NCBI RefSeq assembly: GCF_900458435.1 | Contig: NZ_UHCT01000001.1 | Span: 248,001 to 312,000 of the forward strand | DNA from: Staphylococcus carnosus | GTDB lineage: Bacteria; Bacillota; Bacilli; Staphylococcales; Staphylococcaceae | Length of the DNA: 64,000 bases | Direction of reading: 5' to 3' | In this document: piece after piece, positions 1 through 9,909 of the stretch | Position numbering within the stretch: the first letter of the stretch is position 1 | Layout of the letters: every line of letters starts with the position of its first letter | Translations under genes and position numbers: made by a program | Notes under the pieces: generated by a model | The model's database searches: none | The model's input: the letters and a program-made list of their open reading frames with translations, nothing else | What the model was told of the DNA's origin: nothing

Positions 1-485
1 TGGCAGGTGCTGCAATTATGGGCATGCGCTTCAACTTAGTTTGTCCGAAAGAATTAAATCCAACTGATGAATTATTGGCTCGTTGTAAAGAATTAGCAGC
101 TGAAAATGGCGGTGAAATCTTTATTACAGATAACATCGATGAAGGTGTTAAAGGTTCTGACGTACTTTATACTGACGTTTGGGTATCAATGGGTGAACCT
201 GATGAAGTGTGGAAAGAACGTATTGCGTTATTAGAACCATATCGTGTTGACCAAGCAATGATTGAAAAAACTGAAAATCCTCATGTCATCTTTGAACACT
301 GCTTACCATCATTCCATAATACTGATACAACAATCGGTAAAGAAATCTTTGAAAAATATGGTTTGAAAGAAATGGAAGTTTCTGATGAAGTCTTTGAAGG
401 CAAACATTCAGTCGTATTCCAAGAAGCTGAAAACCGTATGCACACTATCAAAGCAGTTATGGTTGCGACTTTAGGCAACTTATAA
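1..485 (+). CDS. arcB: Ornithine carbamoyltransferase, catabolic, 3' part
   Basis: Converts citrulline plus phosphate to ornithine and carbamoyl phosphate in the arginine deiminase pathway (cytosol). The window opens inside the gene; codons are read from base 3, giving about 160 C-terminal residues. Visible are the ornithine-loop motif [11 protein letters not shown] and the C-terminal [15 protein letters not shown] segment, both nearly identical to the complete paralogue at 8886-9890. It is followed 36 bases later by carbamate kinase, so it belongs to a catabolic arc operon. Its start and promoter, and any arcA upstream, lie outside the window. An anabolic ArgF role cannot be excluded from sequence alone, but the linkage to arcC argues for catabolism. 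Confidence 0.93.
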   Translation, partial: AGAAIMGMRFNLVCPKELNPTDELLARCKELAAENGGEIFITDNIDEGVKGSDVLYTDVWVSMGEPDEVWKERIALLEPYRVDQAMIEKTENPHVIFEHCLPSFHNTDTTIGKEIFEKYGLKEMEVSDEVFEGKHSVVFQEAENRMHTIKAVMVATLGNL

Positions 486-521
486 TCATAGACCATACAC
501 ATCAAGGGAGGACATCAAGAA

Positions 522-1454
522 ATGGCAAAAATCGTAGTAGCTTTAGGTGGTAACGCGCTAGGTAAATCTCCTGAAGAACAATTAGAGTTAGTTAAAAGCA
601 CATCAAAATCACTTGTTGCGTTGATTCAAAAAGGACATGAAGTCGTTATCAGTCATGGTAACGGACCACAAGTCGGCAGTATCAACTTAGGTTTGAACTT
701 CGCAGCAGATCATGAACAAGGGCCATCATTCCCATTTGCTGAATGCGGTGCGATGAGCCAAGCTTACATCGGCTATCATTTGCAACAAAGTTTGCAGAAT
801 GAATTGCACGATTTAGGTATCGACAAACCTGTAGTAACGCTTGTTACACAAACACTTGTTGATAAAGAGGATGAAGCTTTTGCTAATCCGACAAAACCAA
901 TTGGTCTATTTTACGATAAAGAAACTGCGGATAAAGTCTCTGAAGAAAAGAACTATACATTTGTTGAAGATTCAGGACGTGGTTATCGTCGTGTTGTACC
1001 ATCTCCGCAACCGATTGAAATTATTGAACAAACAAGTATTGAAACTTTAATTAATGCAGGCAACCTTGTCATTTCTGGCGGCGGTGGAGGTATCCCAGTC
1101 TACAAAGACAACAACGGAGATCTTCATGGTGTAGATGCCGTAATTGATAAAGACAAATCAAGTGCATTGCTTGCAGCTAACCTTAAATCAGAACAATTAA
1201 TTATCTTAACTGCAGTAGATTATATCTACATCAACTTCGGTAAAGACAACCAAGAAGTTTTAACAGAAGTGGCAGTTGATGAGATGAAAAAATATATTGA
1301 TGAAGATCAGTTTGCTAAAGGCAGCATGTTGCCTAAAGTTGAAGCTTCATTACAATTTATTGAGAATAATCCTGAAGGTAAAGTTATTATTACTTCTTTA
1401 GAAAAACTAGATGATGCCTTAGAAGGAAAAGTTGGTACGGTAATTAAAAAATAA
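522..1454 (+). CDS. arcC: Carbamate kinase (copy 1)
   Basis: Transfers phosphate from carbamoyl phosphate to ADP, giving ATP, CO2 and ammonia: the ATP-yielding last step of the arginine deiminase pathway. The 310-residue protein has the family's usual length and begins with the nucleotide-binding [18 protein letters not shown] lies near residue 46, SGGGGGIPV near residue 185, and the [10 protein letters not shown] segment near residue 211. The ATG is preceded by AAGGGAGGACATCAAGAA, a strong ribosome site. It directly follows arcB and ends before a strong hairpin terminator. A closely similar 310-residue paralogue lies at 7938-8870 on the other strand. Confidence 0.97.
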   Translation: MAKIVVALGGNALGKSPEEQLELVKSTSKSLVALIQKGHEVVISHGNGPQVGSINLGLNFAADHEQGPSFPFAECGAMSQAYIGYHLQQSLQNELHDLGIDKPVVTLVTQTLVDKEDEAFANPTKPIGLFYDKETADKVSEEKNYTFVEDSGRGYRRVVPSPQPIEIIEQTSIETLINAGNLVISGGGGGIPVYKDNNGDLHGVDAVIDKDKSSALLAANLKSEQLIILTAVDYIYINFGKDNQEVLTEVAVDEMKKYIDEDQFAKGSMLPKVEASLQFIENNPEGKVIITSLEKLDDALEGKVGTVIKK

Positions 1455-1467
1455 TAAATTTTAAGAC

Positions 1468-1519
1468 AGAGATCTGAAAAAAACCTTCTACTAAACACAG
1501 GATTTTCAGGTCTCTTTTT
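1468..1519 (+). terminator. Rho-independent terminator after arcC copy 1
   Basis: AGAGATCTGAAAA pairs with TTTTCAGGTCTCT (13 bp, one G-U) and is followed by a T run. It lies between arcC and the yfcC-type antiporter gene, so the antiporter is either reached by read-through or has its own promoter. Confidence 0.85.
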
Positions 1520-1558
1520 ATGAAAAAAGTGGATTTTGGTGTTTGAGGAGATGAAGAA

Positions 1559-3124
1559 ATGAGCGAAGATATGAGTTTGAAAAATAAAAAAGCTGCTAAA
1601 AAGAAGAAAAAGTTTGAAATGCCTGGTGCATTTGCGATTTTATTTATCATCACAGTAGTAGCAGTAATCGCAACGTGGATCATTCCGGCAGGTGCATATT
1701 CAAAATTATCATATGAACCAGCCAAGCAGGAATTAAAAATTGTTGATCCGCATAATAAAGTGAAAATGGTTCCAGGTACGCAAGAACAACTCGATAAAAT
1801 CGGAGTAAAAATTGATATTGAACAATTTAAATCTGGAGCAATCAATAAACCAATATCTATTCCTGATACGTACGAAAGATTGGATCAAAATCCAGCAGGA
1901 TTAGATCAAATTACTACTAGTATGGTGCATGGAACGATTGAATCGGTAGATATTATGGTGTTTATTTTAGTGCTAGGTGGATTAATTGGTGTTGTACAAG
2001 CGAGTGGTTCTTTTGAATCAGGTTTGCTTGCTTTGACAAAGAAAACTAAAGGACATGAGTTTATGCTCATCTTCATGGTGGCTGTCTTAATGGTATTAGG
2101 AGGAACGCTGTGCGGTATTGAAGAAGAAGCCGTTGCTTTCTATCCTGTATTAGTGCCTATCTTTATTGCTTTAGGGTATGATTCCATTGTCTGTGTAGGT
2201 GCCATTTTCTTAGCAAGTTCCATTGGTACGACATTTGCGACAATCAACCCATTCTCAGTGGTAATTGCCTCTAACGCAGCAGGTATTACATTTACTGAAG
2301 GTTTATATTGGCGTATTGCCGGCTGTATAATAGGTACTATTTTTGTAGTAGGTTATCTATATTGGTACAGCCAAAAAATCAAGAAAGACCCGAAAGCTTC
2401 TTATTCATATGAAGATAAAGCATCATTTGAAAAAATGTGGTCAGTATCTAATAATAACAGCTCTGACATATTTACAGTACGTAAAAAAATCATTTTAGTT
2501 CTATTCGTTATCCCATTCCCAATCATGGTATGGGGTGTAATGTCTCAAGGCTGGTGGTTCCCAGTTATGGCTGCGATGTTCTTATCATTTACAATTGCGA
2601 TTATGTTCCTTGCAGCAACAGGTGAAAATGGTTTAGGTGAAAAAGGTGTCGTGGATCAATTTGTAAATGGTGCATCAAGCTTAGTGGGTGTATCACTTAT
2701 TATCGGTTTAGCTCGTGGTATCAACTTGGTTATGAATGAAGGTTTGATTTCAGATACGATTTTAAATTTCTCTTCTTCACTTGTTGAACATGTAAGTGGT
2801 CCGATATTCATTATTATTTTATTGATTATCTTCTTCTTCTTAGGATTTATCGTGCCATCGTCTTCAGGTTTGGCAGTATTATCTATGCCGATCTTTGCAC
2901 CGCTTGCGGATACAGTAGGTATTCCGAGATTTGTCATTGTTACAGCATACCAATTTGGTCAATATGCAATGTTGTTCTTAGCACCGACAGGTTTGGTTAT
3001 GGCAACATTACAAATGCTGAATATGAAATATTCTCATTGGTTGCGTTTCGTATGGCCAGTTGTAGTATTTGTAATGGTCTTTGGTGGTGCAATGTTAGTA
3101 GCACAAGTATTAATTTATTCATAA
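1559..3124 (+). CDS. YfcC-family basic amino acid antiporter (ArcD-like, copy 1)
   Basis: Polytopic membrane carrier of the YfcC/DcuC-like family (C4-dicarboxylate anaerobic carrier fold); next to arcB and arcC it most likely exchanges arginine for ornithine, which is inferred from context. The 521 residues start with a lysine-rich cytoplasmic segment, then a first membrane helix at about 21-42, an extracytoplasmic loop to about 130, and about ten further hydrophobic segments. GIEEEAVAFYP and the PSSSGLAVLSMPI segment are strongly conserved with the copy at 5764-7359. The ATG follows GAGGAGATGAAGAA. Staphylococcal arc operons more often carry an APC-type ArcD, so this is an alternative carrier family. 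Confidence 0.9.
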   Translation: MSEDMSLKNKKAAKKKKKFEMPGAFAILFIITVVAVIATWIIPAGAYSKLSYEPAKQELKIVDPHNKVKMVPGTQEQLDKIGVKIDIEQFKSGAINKPISIPDTYERLDQNPAGLDQITTSMVHGTIESVDIMVFILVLGGLIGVVQASGSFESGLLALTKKTKGHEFMLIFMVAVLMVLGGTLCGIEEEAVAFYPVLVPIFIALGYDSIVCVGAIFLASSIGTTFATINPFSVVIASNAAGITFTEGLYWRIAGCIIGTIFVVGYLYWYSQKIKKDPKASYSYEDKASFEKMWSVSNNNSSDIFTVRKKIILVLFVIPFPIMVWGVMSQGWWFPVMAAMFLSFTIAIMFLAATGENGLGEKGVVDQFVNGASSLVGVSLIIGLARGINLVMNEGLISDTILNFSSSLVEHVSGPIFIIILLIIFFFLGFIVPSSSGLAVLSMPIFAPLADTVGIPRFVIVTAYQFGQYAMLFLAPTGLVMATLQMLNMKYSHWLRFVWPVVVFVMVFGGAMLVAQVLIYS

Positions 3125-3188
3125 AATTTATGTATAGAATAAAATTTGTTAGTATGACAGATTTTATTAATCGTTTTAATAAAATAGA

Positions 3189-3228
3189 GAAAGCCGCTTC
3201 TCAATTTCGAAGTGGCTTTCCTCTTTTT
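3189..3228 (+). terminator. Terminator after yfcC copy 1
   Basis: GAAAGCCGCTTC pairs with GAAGTGGCTTTC, followed by CTCTTTTT. It stands between two convergent genes and also has a T-rich flank on the minus strand, so it may act both ways. Confidence 0.85.
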
Positions 3229-3232
3229 CAAT

Positions 3233-4111
3233 TTAAAGATTATAGATTTCTTCCATCAGCTGTGCTTCGCTTAATAATTCATCTGCATCATCTTCTTTGC
3301 TTTCAACGATACAATGAGTGTACTTTTTACCATCATCTAACTCAATTAATCGAGCGCCTGGCGCAAGGTTAGTATACAAACTGAATCCACTTGTACGTCC
3401 ACTGTTTAAATCAATACCTTGATAATTGCCGCTAAAATCATTGTCATATACATTACCATAAAAAGCACCGTCAAAATTACCTAATTCTTTAATTAAAGAC
3501 AGTAGTTGTTCTGAATTAGAAACATCATTATTATGAGCTGTCATGTTACGCATAACATTCTCGATTTCAATAATAGGTTTATGTGAGAATATGAAATTAT
3601 ATTGCGGTACATAACCATATTGATCTAAAGTTGCTTTATGAACGTCCTTCAACCAAGATATATGAGCTTGATCGATTACTCCGTCTATCCCATTATCAAT
3701 CATATAGTGTTGATGTAACAGTGTATCTTGTTCTTTGATTTCAATCACATAAGCCTCTTTGTGATTGACTACTTTACTGTAATGTTTTTCTATATAGTTC
3801 TTTGAAATTTTCGTTTCCATTTTTCGTAATTCAGATTTCATGTCGTGACTGACTGCATCACGGTTACCGAAAGTTGTCGCAATTTTAATATCAAATCGAT
3901 TCATAAACTCTAAGAATGATTGATAAAGTGCTAAACTTTTTTCATTGTCCTCTGCGTAAATTTGATTTCCAGTAAATATACATAGATTCGGTTGGTATTC
4001 GTTGATAAAATCTTCAATCATATTTAAGGTTTCTTTGTCTTCTTTTTCTGTGGCCTCCGTAAACGCTAAGTAAAGATTTGTAAATTGTAAAACTCTTTTT
4101 TTCTGTTTCAT
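3233..4111 (-). CDS. Metallophosphoesterase-like protein, probably inactive
   Basis: The 292-residue protein keeps the order and spacing of a calcineurin-like phosphoesterase, but the usual ligands are altered. FTNLYL (about 10-15) stands where DxH is expected. TGNQ (47-50) replaces GDxx, GNRD (82-85) replaces GNHD/E, and YGNVYDND (218-225) replaces GHxH; only SHKP (176-179) keeps its histidine. With nearly all metal-binding and catalytic positions changed, the fold may serve a binding or scaffolding role. It sits alone between the two inverted arc modules. The start ATG follows AAAGGAGAAATACAAA. The family call rests on pattern only. Confidence 0.75.
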   Translation of the reverse strand: MKQKKRVLQFTNLYLAFTEATEKEDKETLNMIEDFINEYQPNLCIFTGNQIYAEDNEKSLALYQSFLEFMNRFDIKIATTFGNRDAVSHDMKSELRKMETKISKNYIEKHYSKVVNHKEAYVIEIKEQDTLLHQHYMIDNGIDGVIDQAHISWLKDVHKATLDQYGYVPQYNFIFSHKPIIEIENVMRNMTAHNNDVSNSEQLLSLIKELGNFDGAFYGNVYDNDFSGNYQGIDLNSGRTSGFSLYTNLAPGARLIELDDGKKYTHCIVESKEDDADELLSEAQLMEEIYNL

Positions 4112-4422
4112 TTTGTATTTCTCCTTTGATGTCTATTTCTAAATGAAAAATCATACTTTATATTTGCCGATTAAAGCGTTGAGCAAATAAGTATTTAAAT
4201 TATATAATGCCATTTTGAAATAGTACATAACTTAAAAAGTAAAAATCGTGTCGCTTTATAGCCTGAAAATCCCAATTTACCGTTGGGCAAATTTTTCGCA
4301 AAGAAACACATTGCTTTTTAGTTGAATCTTTATATATTTAATGGACAAAATAGGTAATCTTTTGTATACCCGATAAATCGTTAGCTATCACATTATAAAA
4401 TGTATTTTTGGTATTTATAGAC

Positions 4423-4449
4423 AAAAAACTACTCCAAAGTTGGAGTAGT
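4423..4449 (-). terminator. Minus-strand terminator-like hairpin without an evident gene
   Basis: ACTACTCC and GGAGTAGT pair perfectly around a 6-nt loop; on the minus strand the stem is followed by a T6 run. No minus-strand gene is recognisable upstream, so it could end an uncharacterised small RNA. Confidence 0.55.
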
Positions 4450-5035
4450 CCATGAATTTTCATGTATTTTATTTTCGATAAAATAAAGTCTTCTCAAGAA
4501 AAGGTCAACAACGAACAGCTTATTTCTGAATTACATCTTGCTGTAAGATGAGAGTGCGTATTCTCCTCTAAGAGTGTTCAAAACGATTGAGCATAACAAG
4601 AAGTTTCTTTTTAAAAAGGATACATATTTATGTAGACACTGATTAAAAATATGCGAAAGGGAGCTACAGAAATGGCCGCTTCTGGATTCAGCTTATAATT
4701 TCGCATTCTTGTTGTCTTGTACGTTGAATCGAAGCAAAGGCTATAGAGACAGATAAGATTATAGTTGCTAACCTTTCTTGATAAGATAAATATATTATAT
4801 AGTTCTGTTTGTTCATTGTAAATATATTTTTAGAAAAAAATATTACTAAATATTGTAGCAGTGTATTTTCGGAGAGTTTGACGAATGAAAACAAGCATTA
4901 GATTATCTTTGCAAATACAAATACAATCGAATAGCACAAATAAAACTAACACATCTCTACTTTTTAAAAATTACTATCCATTCTCCATAGAGTTAAAAAT
5001 TATCAATTAAAGTATAAAAATTTTAAATAATTTTG

Positions 5036-5064
5036 TTGACGTTTTAAAATTGGAATGGTAATAT
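5036..5064 (+). promoter_or_regulatory. Predicted sigma-A promoter without an associated ORF
   Basis: TTGACG, a 17-bp spacer, then TAATAT. The predicted start near 5071 coincides with the left arm of a 15-bp closing stem. Confidence 0.6.
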
Positions 5065-5071
5065 TTTACTA

Positions 5072-5187
5072 CATACAAACGTGAAGTGTATTGTCAGTCA
5101 CCTAGAATTTGAGCGAACATCAAAATGAAATAGTTCAGGCCTGAATTAAAAATTTTGTATTTTATCTTAAGGCTTTACGTTTGTGTG
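5072..5187 (+). ncRNA. Candidate structured RNA behind the 5036 promoter
   Basis: CATACAAACGTGAAG (5072-5086) can pair over its whole length with CTTTACGTTTGTGTG (5173-5187) using two G-U pairs. This encloses about 86 nt that include the palindrome AGGCCT. No ORF with a ribosome site starts in this transcript and the 3' end is not clear. The RNA is inferred only from the promoter and the stem. Confidence 0.35.
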
Positions 5188-5639
5188 AGAAAAGTTTAGA
5201 TGGCAATGATTACCTAGCTGCTGATCAAGGTAATAATAGCTGTCAGAACCAATCGGCATGTGCAGTATATTTGAGAGACATGAAAGCTTTAAAAATCTAA
5301 AAGGAAAGAATAGAAATGTGTTATCTGTAATGATTATTTCTGGTTATTAATTATTACTGAACTCAAAATGTACGTTGTTTTTTTGATACTTAGAGATTTT
5401 AAGCGCTGAAAATATTTAAGTATGCATTAAACACACATGTTAAGGAAAGTTAAGCTGGTATTACATTGTTGTCTTGGTAAAACACAATGTAAGCAAAAGA
5501 ATTAATGCACAAAAACGATTTGAATGGTTGATTTAAAGATTTCTCACTTTTTATTAGAGAGAAAAAAGCATTACAATTTAAATGAATGTGTGTGATGGCA
5601 CATTTATCATTTCTGAAAAAGAGATAAAGTAAAAGACAG

Positions 5640-5666
5640 AATAAGAGGGCGGAGGCCCTCTTATTT
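5640..5666 (+). terminator. Hairpin terminator
   Basis: AATAAGAGGGC pairs with GCCCTCTTATT around a very short loop, followed by a weak T tract. It could end the transcript that starts near 5071. Confidence 0.55.
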
Positions 5667-5704
5667 AATGTGAAACAATTCAACATAAAAACACTTATAA
5701 TAAA

Positions 5705-5752
5705 GAAAAACCGATAATCACAGCTCACCACAACTGTTGATAATCGGTTTGT
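5705..5752 (-). terminator. Terminator of yfcC copy 2
   Basis: On the minus strand an AAACCGATTATCA arm pairs with TGATTATCGGTTT (one mismatch) and a T run follows, just past the stop codon of the antiporter. Confidence 0.8.
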
Positions 5753-5763
5753 TTTTTATTGAA

Positions 5764-7359
5764 TTATGAGTAAACGAGTACTTGTGTAATCAGCATTGCG
5801 CCACCGAATACAAGTACGAAGACGACAACCGGCCATACGAATCGGAACCAGTGAGAGTACTTCATGTCGAGCATTTGCAGTGTTGCCATTACCAGTCCAG
5901 TTGGTGCTAAGAACAACATTGCGTATTGTCCGAATTGGTAAGCTGTAACCATAACGAATCTTGGAATACCTACTGTATCCGCAAGCGGTGCGAAAATCGG
6001 CATTGCAAGTACAGCCAAACCAGATGATGATGGTACGATAAATCCTAAGAAGAAGAAGATAAATAGGATGATAATGATAAATATCGGACCACTTACGTGT
6101 TGTACTAATGTAGATGAGAAGTGCAAGATGGTATCTGAAATCAAGCCTTCATTCATGACCAAGTTGATACCACGGGCTAAACCGATGATAAGTGATACAC
6201 CTACTAAGCTTGATGCACCATTTACAAAGGCATCTACAGTTCCTTTTTCACCTAAACCGTTTTTACCTGTTCCTGCAATAAACATGATGATAATTGTTAC
6301 TGCTAAGAACATTGAAGCCATGACTGGGAACCACCAGCCTTGTGTCATTACGCCCCATACCATTAATGGGAATGGGATAACGAATAAAATCAAGATAATT
6401 TTCTTACGCCAAGAGAAGTTATCAGCATGTGCGTCTTTACCCATAACAGACCATTGCTTTTCAAATGACTTGCGATCTTCGTAAGAATAAGATAATTTCG
6501 GGTTCTTTTTGATTCTTTGAGAGTACCAGTATAAGTAACCGATAACAAAGATTGCACCGACGATACAACCTGCTACACGCCAGTATAAACCTTCAGTAAA
6601 TGTAATACCTGCTGCGTTAGAGGCAATTACTACTGAGAACGGGTTGATAGTAGAGAAGGTTGTCCCTACAGAGCTGGCTAAGAATATGGCACCCACACAG
6701 ACAATGGAGTCATAGCCCATGGCAATGAATATCGGCACCAGTATCGGATAGAATGCTACGGCTTCCTCTTCGATACCACACAAGGTACCACCTAATACCA
6801 TTAAGACAGCAACCATGAAGATGAGCATGAACTCATGTCCTTTAGTTTTCTTAGTCAAAGCAAGTAATCCTGATTCGAAGGAACCGCTGGCACTTACAAC
6901 ACCGATTAATCCTCCGAGTACAAAGATGAAGACCATAATGTCTACTGCTTCAATTGTCCCTTCTACCATAGCATTGGTAATTTCTCCAGGTCCTGCTGGA
7001 TTTTGATCTAATCGTTCATACGTATCTGGAATTGAAACCGGCTTGTTGATGGCACCGGATTTGAATTGTTCGATTTGTATTTTAACGCCCATCTTATCAA
7101 GTTCTTTTTGAGTAGCGGGCACTTTCTTGATTTCTTTATGAGGGTTCTCAATTTTCAGTTCTTGAGCACCTGGTTCATACGATAGTTTTGAGTAGGCACC
7201 TGCTGGAATCACCCATGTTGCTATAACTGCGACTACAGTTAAAATAAAGAGGATTGCGAAGGCACCAGGCATTCTAAACTTAAATTTTTTCTTTTTCTTA
7301 GGCCGTTCTGTGCTGTCATGTCCGTTTGCTGCTTGTTTGCTTTGATCAGTGTTATCCAT
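5764..7359 (-). CDS. YfcC-family basic amino acid antiporter (ArcD-like, copy 2)
   Basis: Paralogue of the carrier at 1559-3124, with the same membrane topology and near-identical core segments (KTKGHEFMLIFMVAVLMVLG, GIEEEAVAFYP, PSSSGLAVLAMPI). The start is placed at the ATG encoding MDNTDQSKQ, because GGAGATGACCATT precedes it at proper spacing; an upstream in-frame ATG would overlap the ribosome site. The protein is 531 residues, with a lysine-rich N-terminus. It is third in a minus-strand arcB-arcC-yfcC set but is separated from arcC by 578 bp that include a terminator, so it probably has its own promoter. Arginine/ornithine exchange is inferred from context. Confidence 0.9.
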   Translation of the reverse strand: MDNTDQSKQAANGHDSTERPKKKKKFKFRMPGAFAILFILTVVAVIATWVIPAGAYSKLSYEPGAQELKIENPHKEIKKVPATQKELDKMGVKIQIEQFKSGAINKPVSIPDTYERLDQNPAGPGEITNAMVEGTIEAVDIMVFIFVLGGLIGVVSASGSFESGLLALTKKTKGHEFMLIFMVAVLMVLGGTLCGIEEEAVAFYPILVPIFIAMGYDSIVCVGAIFLASSVGTTFSTINPFSVVIASNAAGITFTEGLYWRVAGCIVGAIFVIGYLYWYSQRIKKNPKLSYSYEDRKSFEKQWSVMGKDAHADNFSWRKKIILILFVIPFPLMVWGVMTQGWWFPVMASMFLAVTIIIMFIAGTGKNGLGEKGTVDAFVNGASSLVGVSLIIGLARGINLVMNEGLISDTILHFSSTLVQHVSGPIFIIIILFIFFFLGFIVPSSSGLAVLAMPIFAPLADTVGIPRFVMVTAYQFGQYAMLFLAPTGLVMATLQMLDMKYSHWFRFVWPVVVFVLVFGGAMLITQVLVYS

Positions 7360-7937
7360 AATGGTCATCTCCTTTTTGGCAGAGCGCAATCATTGCCGAT
7401 ATGTAATTTGTATTTCGGAAATAGCGCTGCAGTTAACTTGAATTCAAATGCTATCAAATACAGGGAATTTGTGTGTCTCGACAAGACTATGAGATGACAA
7501 GATGTAAAGTTACTCTCGCGTTTCACGCAAAATTTTTTTCAGAATATAGTGCGTTGTAATTACAGCTAAATTCTGTTCACCAGATTTGTTATAGAGCTTG
7601 AATGCAAATTATTAAAAATGAAGACCATGCAGTACTTAAGAACAATCAACGTGCAGCTCTTGCGGTAAAGCACTACGTTTCATACCATAACCTAAGCACT
7701 AGAGCACGGCCTTATTTATAAAAAGGCCCGAACAGGATGTAACAAGGATGTATTTGTTCAATCATGTTCAGGCACTTGTTAATTAAAATGAAGTTGTAAT
7801 ATGCGGATTCTAAGATGAGGCAGGTTCAAGACATTTCTGATGTTTAAAGTGTTCTCAATCATCTGATTTCAGGCATTATGCGTGATAATGTTTTAACGAG
7901 CCGCACTTTTAAGCTTTTCATGTCAATTCCCTATGTT
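7360..7937. other. Intergenic region between arcC copy 2 and yfcC copy 2
   Basis: No protein gene is supported on either strand. The half next to arcC contains a minus-strand terminator; the half next to yfcC must hold that gene's promoter, for which no single best candidate stands out. Confidence 0.5.
7716..7773 (-). terminator. Probable terminator of arcC copy 2
   Basis: On the minus strand GCCTGAACA pairs with TGTTCGGGC across a roughly 30-nt loop and is followed by CTTTTTAT. The long loop makes it weaker than the equivalent hairpin after copy 1. Confidence 0.55.
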
Positions 7938-8870
7938 TTATTTTTTAATCACAGTACCTACTTTTCCTTCTAACGCGTCATCTAACTTATCTAATGAAGT
8001 GATGATCACTTCGCCTTTAGGATTGTTTTCGATGAATTGGATTGAAGCTTCTACTTTAGGTAACATGCTGCCTTTAGCAAATTGACCTTCATCAATGTAT
8101 TTCTTCATTTCATCGACTGTGACATCTTTTAATTGTTCTTGGTTATCTTTGCCGAAGTTGATATAGATATAATCTACTGCAGTTAAGATAATCAATTGAT
8201 CGGATTTCAATTCTGCACCAAGTAATGCACTTGATTTGTCTTTATCGATAACAGCATCTACACCATGTAAGTCTCCGTTGTCATCTTTAACGACTGGGAT
8301 ACCGCCACCACCAGCAGAAATAACTAAGTTGCCGGCATTGATTAAAGTCTCGATACTTGGTAATTCAACGATTTCAATTGGTTGTGGAGAAGGTACTACA
8401 CGACGATAGCCGCGTCCTGAATCTTCTACGAAAGTATAATGACGTTCTTTAGCAATTGTATCTGCTAGTTCTTTGTCATAGAACATACCAATTGGTTTTG
8501 TTGGATTAGAAAATGCTTCGTCATCTCTATCTACAACTGTTTGTGTAACTAATGTTACTACTGGTTTTTCAATACCTAGGTTATGCAATTCATTTTGCAA
8601 ACTTTGTTGTAGTTGATAACCGATATAAGCTTGGCTCATTGCACCACATTCTGGGAATGGGAATGGCGGGCCTTGTTCGTGTTCAGCAGCGTAGTTCAAT
8701 CCTAAGTTGATACTGCCGACTTGTGGACCGTTACCGTGGCTGATGACTACTTCGTTTCCTTTTTGAACTAATGCGATTAATGATTTTGCTGTATTTTCAA
8801 CAAGTTTCAATTGTTCTTCTGGGGAATTGCCTAATGCGTTACCGCCTAATGCTACTACGATTTTAGCCAT
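7938..8870 (-). CDS. arcC: Carbamate kinase (copy 2)
   Basis: Second 310-residue carbamate kinase, with the same motifs as copy 1: [10 protein letters not shown] at the N-terminus, HGNGPQVG near residue 46, SAGGGGIPV near residue 185 and [10 protein letters not shown] near residue 211. Differences from copy 1 are scattered conservative substitutions, suggesting an old duplication or one kept under selection. It makes ATP from carbamoyl phosphate delivered by the arcB gene 15 bases upstream. The ATG follows AAGGGAGGACAAATAGA. With arcB it forms a tight two-gene unit controlled by the promoter at 9929-9958. Confidence 0.97.
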   Translation of the reverse strand: MAKIVVALGGNALGNSPEEQLKLVENTAKSLIALVQKGNEVVISHGNGPQVGSINLGLNYAAEHEQGPPFPFPECGAMSQAYIGYQLQQSLQNELHNLGIEKPVVTLVTQTVVDRDDEAFSNPTKPIGMFYDKELADTIAKERHYTFVEDSGRGYRRVVPSPQPIEIVELPSIETLINAGNLVISAGGGGIPVVKDDNGDLHGVDAVIDKDKSSALLGAELKSDQLIILTAVDYIYINFGKDNQEQLKDVTVDEMKKYIDEGQFAKGSMLPKVEASIQFIENNPKGEVIITSLDKLDDALEGKVGTVIKK

Positions 8871-8885
8871 TCTATTTGTCCTCCC

Positions 8886-9890
8886 TTATCCAATATCGCC
8901 TAAAGTAGCGACCATTACTGCTTTGATAGTGTGCATACGGTTTTCAGCTTCTTGGAATACGACAGAGTGTTTGCCTTCGAAGACTTCGTCTGTAACTTCC
9001 ATTTCTTTCAAGCCGTATTTGTCATAAATTTCTTTACCGATTTTAGTATCAGTGTTGTGGAATGATGGCAAGCAGTGTTCGAAGATGACACGTGGGTTGC
9101 CTGTTTTTTCGATCATTTCTTGGTTAACTTGGTAAGGTTTCAATAATTCGATACGTTCTTTCCAAACATCGTCAGGTTCGCCCATAGATACCCAAACGTC
9201 TGTGTAAAGTACGTCTGAACCTTTCACACCTTTATCGATATCATCTGTCACTAAGATTTCGCCGCCGTTTTCTTCAGCCAATTCTCTGCAACGGCTCAAT
9301 AATTCATCTGTCGGATTCAATTCTTTCGGACATACAAGGTGGAAACGCATACCCATAATTGCAGCACCTGCCATTAATGCGTTCGCAACGTTGTTGCGTC
9401 CGTCTCCAACATATGTGAAGTTGATTTCGTGATAAGGTTTTTTCAATGTTTCTTTAGCAGTCAAAAAGTCAGCCAATACTTGCGTAGGGTGATCTTCATC
9501 TGTTAAACCGTTCCATACTGGAACGCCTGATTCTTTCGCCAATGTTTCAACAGTACGTTGAGAGAATCCGCGGTATTCGATACCGTCATACATGCCGCCT
9601 AAAACGCGTGCTGTATCTGCTGCTGTTTCTTTTTTGCCCATTTGGCTGCCTGTAGGTCCAAGATAAGTTACGTGAGCACCTTGGTCATAAGCGGCAACTT
9701 CAAATGCGCAACGAGTACGAGTTGAGTCTTTTTCAAAAATTAATGCAATGTTTTTTCCTTTCATCGTCGGCTGCTCAATACCTGCGTATTTCGCTCTTTT
9801 CAAGTCTTCTGAAAGGTTGAGTAAAAATTCAACTTCTTTCTGTGAAAAATCTAATAATGTTAGGAAATTTCTGTTTCTTAAGTTTTGCAT
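8886..9890 (-). CDS. arcB: Ornithine carbamoyltransferase, catabolic (copy 2)
   Basis: Complete 334-residue enzyme with the carbamoyl-phosphate motif STRTR near residue 57, HPTQVLADF near residue 133 and the ornithine motif HCLPSFH near residue 270. It heads a minus-strand arcB-arcC unit followed by a YfcC antiporter gene. The ATG is preceded by AGGAGTTGTATGTATA. A promoter overlapped by a CcpA site, and a TGTGA-N6-TCACA operator at the transcription start, point to catabolic regulation rather than arginine biosynthesis. No arginine deiminase gene accompanies this copy: the neighbour upstream is an unrelated lipoprotein gene on the other strand. Confidence 0.96.
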   Translation of the reverse strand: MQNLRNRNFLTLLDFSQKEVEFLLNLSEDLKRAKYAGIEQPTMKGKNIALIFEKDSTRTRCAFEVAAYDQGAHVTYLGPTGSQMGKKETAADTARVLGGMYDGIEYRGFSQRTVETLAKESGVPVWNGLTDEDHPTQVLADFLTAKETLKKPYHEINFTYVGDGRNNVANALMAGAAIMGMRFHLVCPKELNPTDELLSRCRELAEENGGEILVTDDIDKGVKGSDVLYTDVWVSMGEPDDVWKERIELLKPYQVNQEMIEKTGNPRVIFEHCLPSFHNTDTKIGKEIYDKYGLKEMEVTDEVFEGKHSVVFQEAENRMHTIKAVMVATLGDIG

Positions 9891-9909
9891 TATACATACA
9901 ACTCCTCTT

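Larger units (their letters stand above)
4112..5639. other. Long non-coding interval between the inverted arc modules
   Basis: About 1.5 kb of AT-rich DNA with no convincing protein gene on either strand. It contains a minus-strand terminator-like hairpin near 4423-4449 and a good plus-strand promoter at 5036-5064 leading into an RNA with a long closing stem. The rest may be decayed sequence left by whatever created the inverted arc duplication. Confidence 0.6.

Noticed and set aside
4688..4894. 68-codon minus-strand ORF in the arc inter-module gap, ahead of a minus-strand terminator
   Set aside because: No ribosome site, no recognisable composition, and an isolated position; only the hairpin was kept.
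5188..5300. Open stretch encoding a cysteine-containing peptide after the candidate RNA
   Set aside because: No start codon with a ribosome site, and the frame closes quickly on both sides.
5450..5731. 93-codon minus-strand ORF overlapping two terminators
   Set aside because: It runs through both hairpins near 5640 and 5705 and lacks a ribosome site.
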